From Rhizoclosmatium globosum (lineage: Eukaryota; Chytridiomycota; Chytridiomycetes; Chytridiales; Chytriomycetaceae): a stretch of 27,752 nucleotides of DNA. The DNA lies in contig MCGO01000354.1 in the NCBI GenBank assembly GCA_002104985.1, forward strand, positions 1-27,752. Reading direction: 5' to 3'. Below, piece by piece: positions 27,130 through 27,752 of this stretch (positions are counted from its first letter, which is position 1; every line of letters starts with the position of its first letter). A model generated the notes under the pieces. It was not told where the DNA came from. It made no database searches and saw nothing but the letters and a program-made list of their open reading frames with translations. A program made the translations under genes and the position numbers.

Positions 27130-27320
27130 TATTGGAGGTGGTCGCTTGGGCGATGGACGGAAGCGGTGGAACGGATGCGTATGGATGAGTGGAATCCAGT
27201 GATAGCGGAGGAACCGAAGGTGTTTTTGGGAAAGAAAAGAATACGTGTTTATTACTTTCGACACTCCTCTTATAGGTTTCAAGTTCCAGCTCACTCGTTC
27301 CCGAAACGCTGATCTCAACA
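27130..27320 (-). repeat. Element 2, 5' LTR (coding-strand sense)
   Basis: This is identical by eye to 20031-20221. It should hold the element promoter, reading leftwards: TATA-like CTATAAG at 27269-27275, AATAAA at 27248-27253. Confidence 0.95.
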
Positions 27321-27325
27321 CAGTC
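27321..27325. other. Target-site duplication CAGTC, right of element 2
   Basis: This is the partner of 20026-20030, at the junction of the right LTR (ends CTCAACA) and satellite. Confidence 0.92.
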
Positions 27326-27752
27326 ACCTATGAAAACTGAGTGAAAAGACTGCTGTTTCAACCTCTGCCGCAACCAAATCTGTGCCAGAAACACACTAGA
27401 ACATATTGCCTGATGTAGCAAACCCAGAAAGAAAGGGTTTCAGAGGTCTCTCGGCAGAGGCAGAGGCACTTGCTACCACAACAACAGAGGCCTCCAGCCC
27501 CCTGTGAGCTCAAATCTGCATCCACGCAACTTGTATGTCACCAAACACATATGCCCCACCACATTGGTGCTGTGTCTGGGGCCACAAGCAGTTGTTATGG
27601 GGTCCTCAGTCACCTATGAAAACTGAGTGAAAAGACTGCTGTTTCAACCTCTGCCGCAACCAAATCTGTGCCAGAAACACACTAGAACATATTGCCTGAT
27701 GTAGCAAACCCAGAAAGAAAGGGTTTCAGAGGTCTCTCGCAGAGGCAGAGGC
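27321..27752. repeat. Satellite array C, 286-bp monomer
   Basis: The array resumes in the phase predicted by the target duplication and runs to the window end, about 1.5 monomers. One base is missing near 27739 (CTCGGCAG read as CTCGCAG). Confidence 0.96.

Larger units (their letters stand above)
20031..27320 (-). mobile_element. Ty1/copia LTR retrotransposon 2 with antisense ORF in its leader
   Basis: This is a 7290-bp insertion with identical 191-bp LTRs and a 5-bp target duplication. The coding strand is minus: 5' LTR, primer site, a 1.44-kb leader containing an ORF on the opposite strand, gag, protease, integrase, linker, RT, RNase H, a 0.4-kb 3' non-coding stretch, a good polypurine tract, 3' LTR. 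The order is standard copia. Protein sequence and LTRs differ clearly from element 1, so they belong to different families. LTR identity implies very recent insertion, yet pol is interrupted by TAA TAA and by a shifted linker. The copy was therefore mobilised in trans, broke very recently, or contains consensus errors. Confidence 0.96.

Noticed and set aside
26996..27421. 141-codon minus-strand ORF through the 5' LTR of element 2
   Set aside because: It begins in satellite and crosses LTR and primer site, so it depends on the insertion point.

Overview
The window looks like a heterochromatic stretch of a eukaryotic nuclear genome. A 286-bp satellite repeat fills about half of it, and two Ty1/copia (Pseudoviridae-type) LTR retrotransposons are inserted into the array. 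No tRNA, rRNA, CRISPR array, bacterial operon or ordinary host gene is visible. The mix of copia proteins would fit a microalga or other protist, for example a diatom, but nothing here fixes the lineage.

Layout: 1-3924 satellite array A (about 13.7 monomers); 3925-10087 element 1 (6163 bp, minus strand, 205-bp LTRs, target duplication CCAGA); 10088-20030 satellite array B (about 35 monomers); 20031-27320 element 2 (7290 bp, minus strand, 191-bp LTRs, target duplication CAGTC); 27321-27752 satellite array C (about 1.5 monomers). Each element's two LTRs read as identical and its 5-bp target duplication sits in an otherwise normal monomer. Both insertions are therefore recent, simple retrotranspositions into a pre-existing array.

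Element 1 has an unusual domain order. Read on its coding (minus) strand it is gag, a 191-bp repeat R, integrase, a second R, protease, RT and RNase H. The protease lies between integrase and RT instead of between gag and integrase. The reading frame is broken twice by one-base shifts, and its LTR contains a 63-bp internal duplication.

Element 2 has the normal order gag, PR, IN, RT, RH. Gag and pol are in different frames, joined at a perfect -1 slippery heptamer (GGGTTTT) right before the gag stop. The pol frame is otherwise one frame, broken by a tandem TAA TAA in the protease region and by a shifted linker before RT. Its 1.44-kb leader between the 5' LTR and gag carries a convincing 221-codon ORF in the opposite direction, divergent from gag.

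Next to their 5' LTRs both elements carry a sequence resembling a tRNA anticodon arm (Cys-GCA in element 2, Lys-CUU-like in element 1) ending at about tRNA nucleotide 40. This suggests priming by internally cleaved half-tRNAs, as known for Drosophila copia. Satellite monomers differ only by one-base losses in homopolymer runs, which looks like residual long-read consensus error, so the frameshifts in both elements must be read with that in mind.
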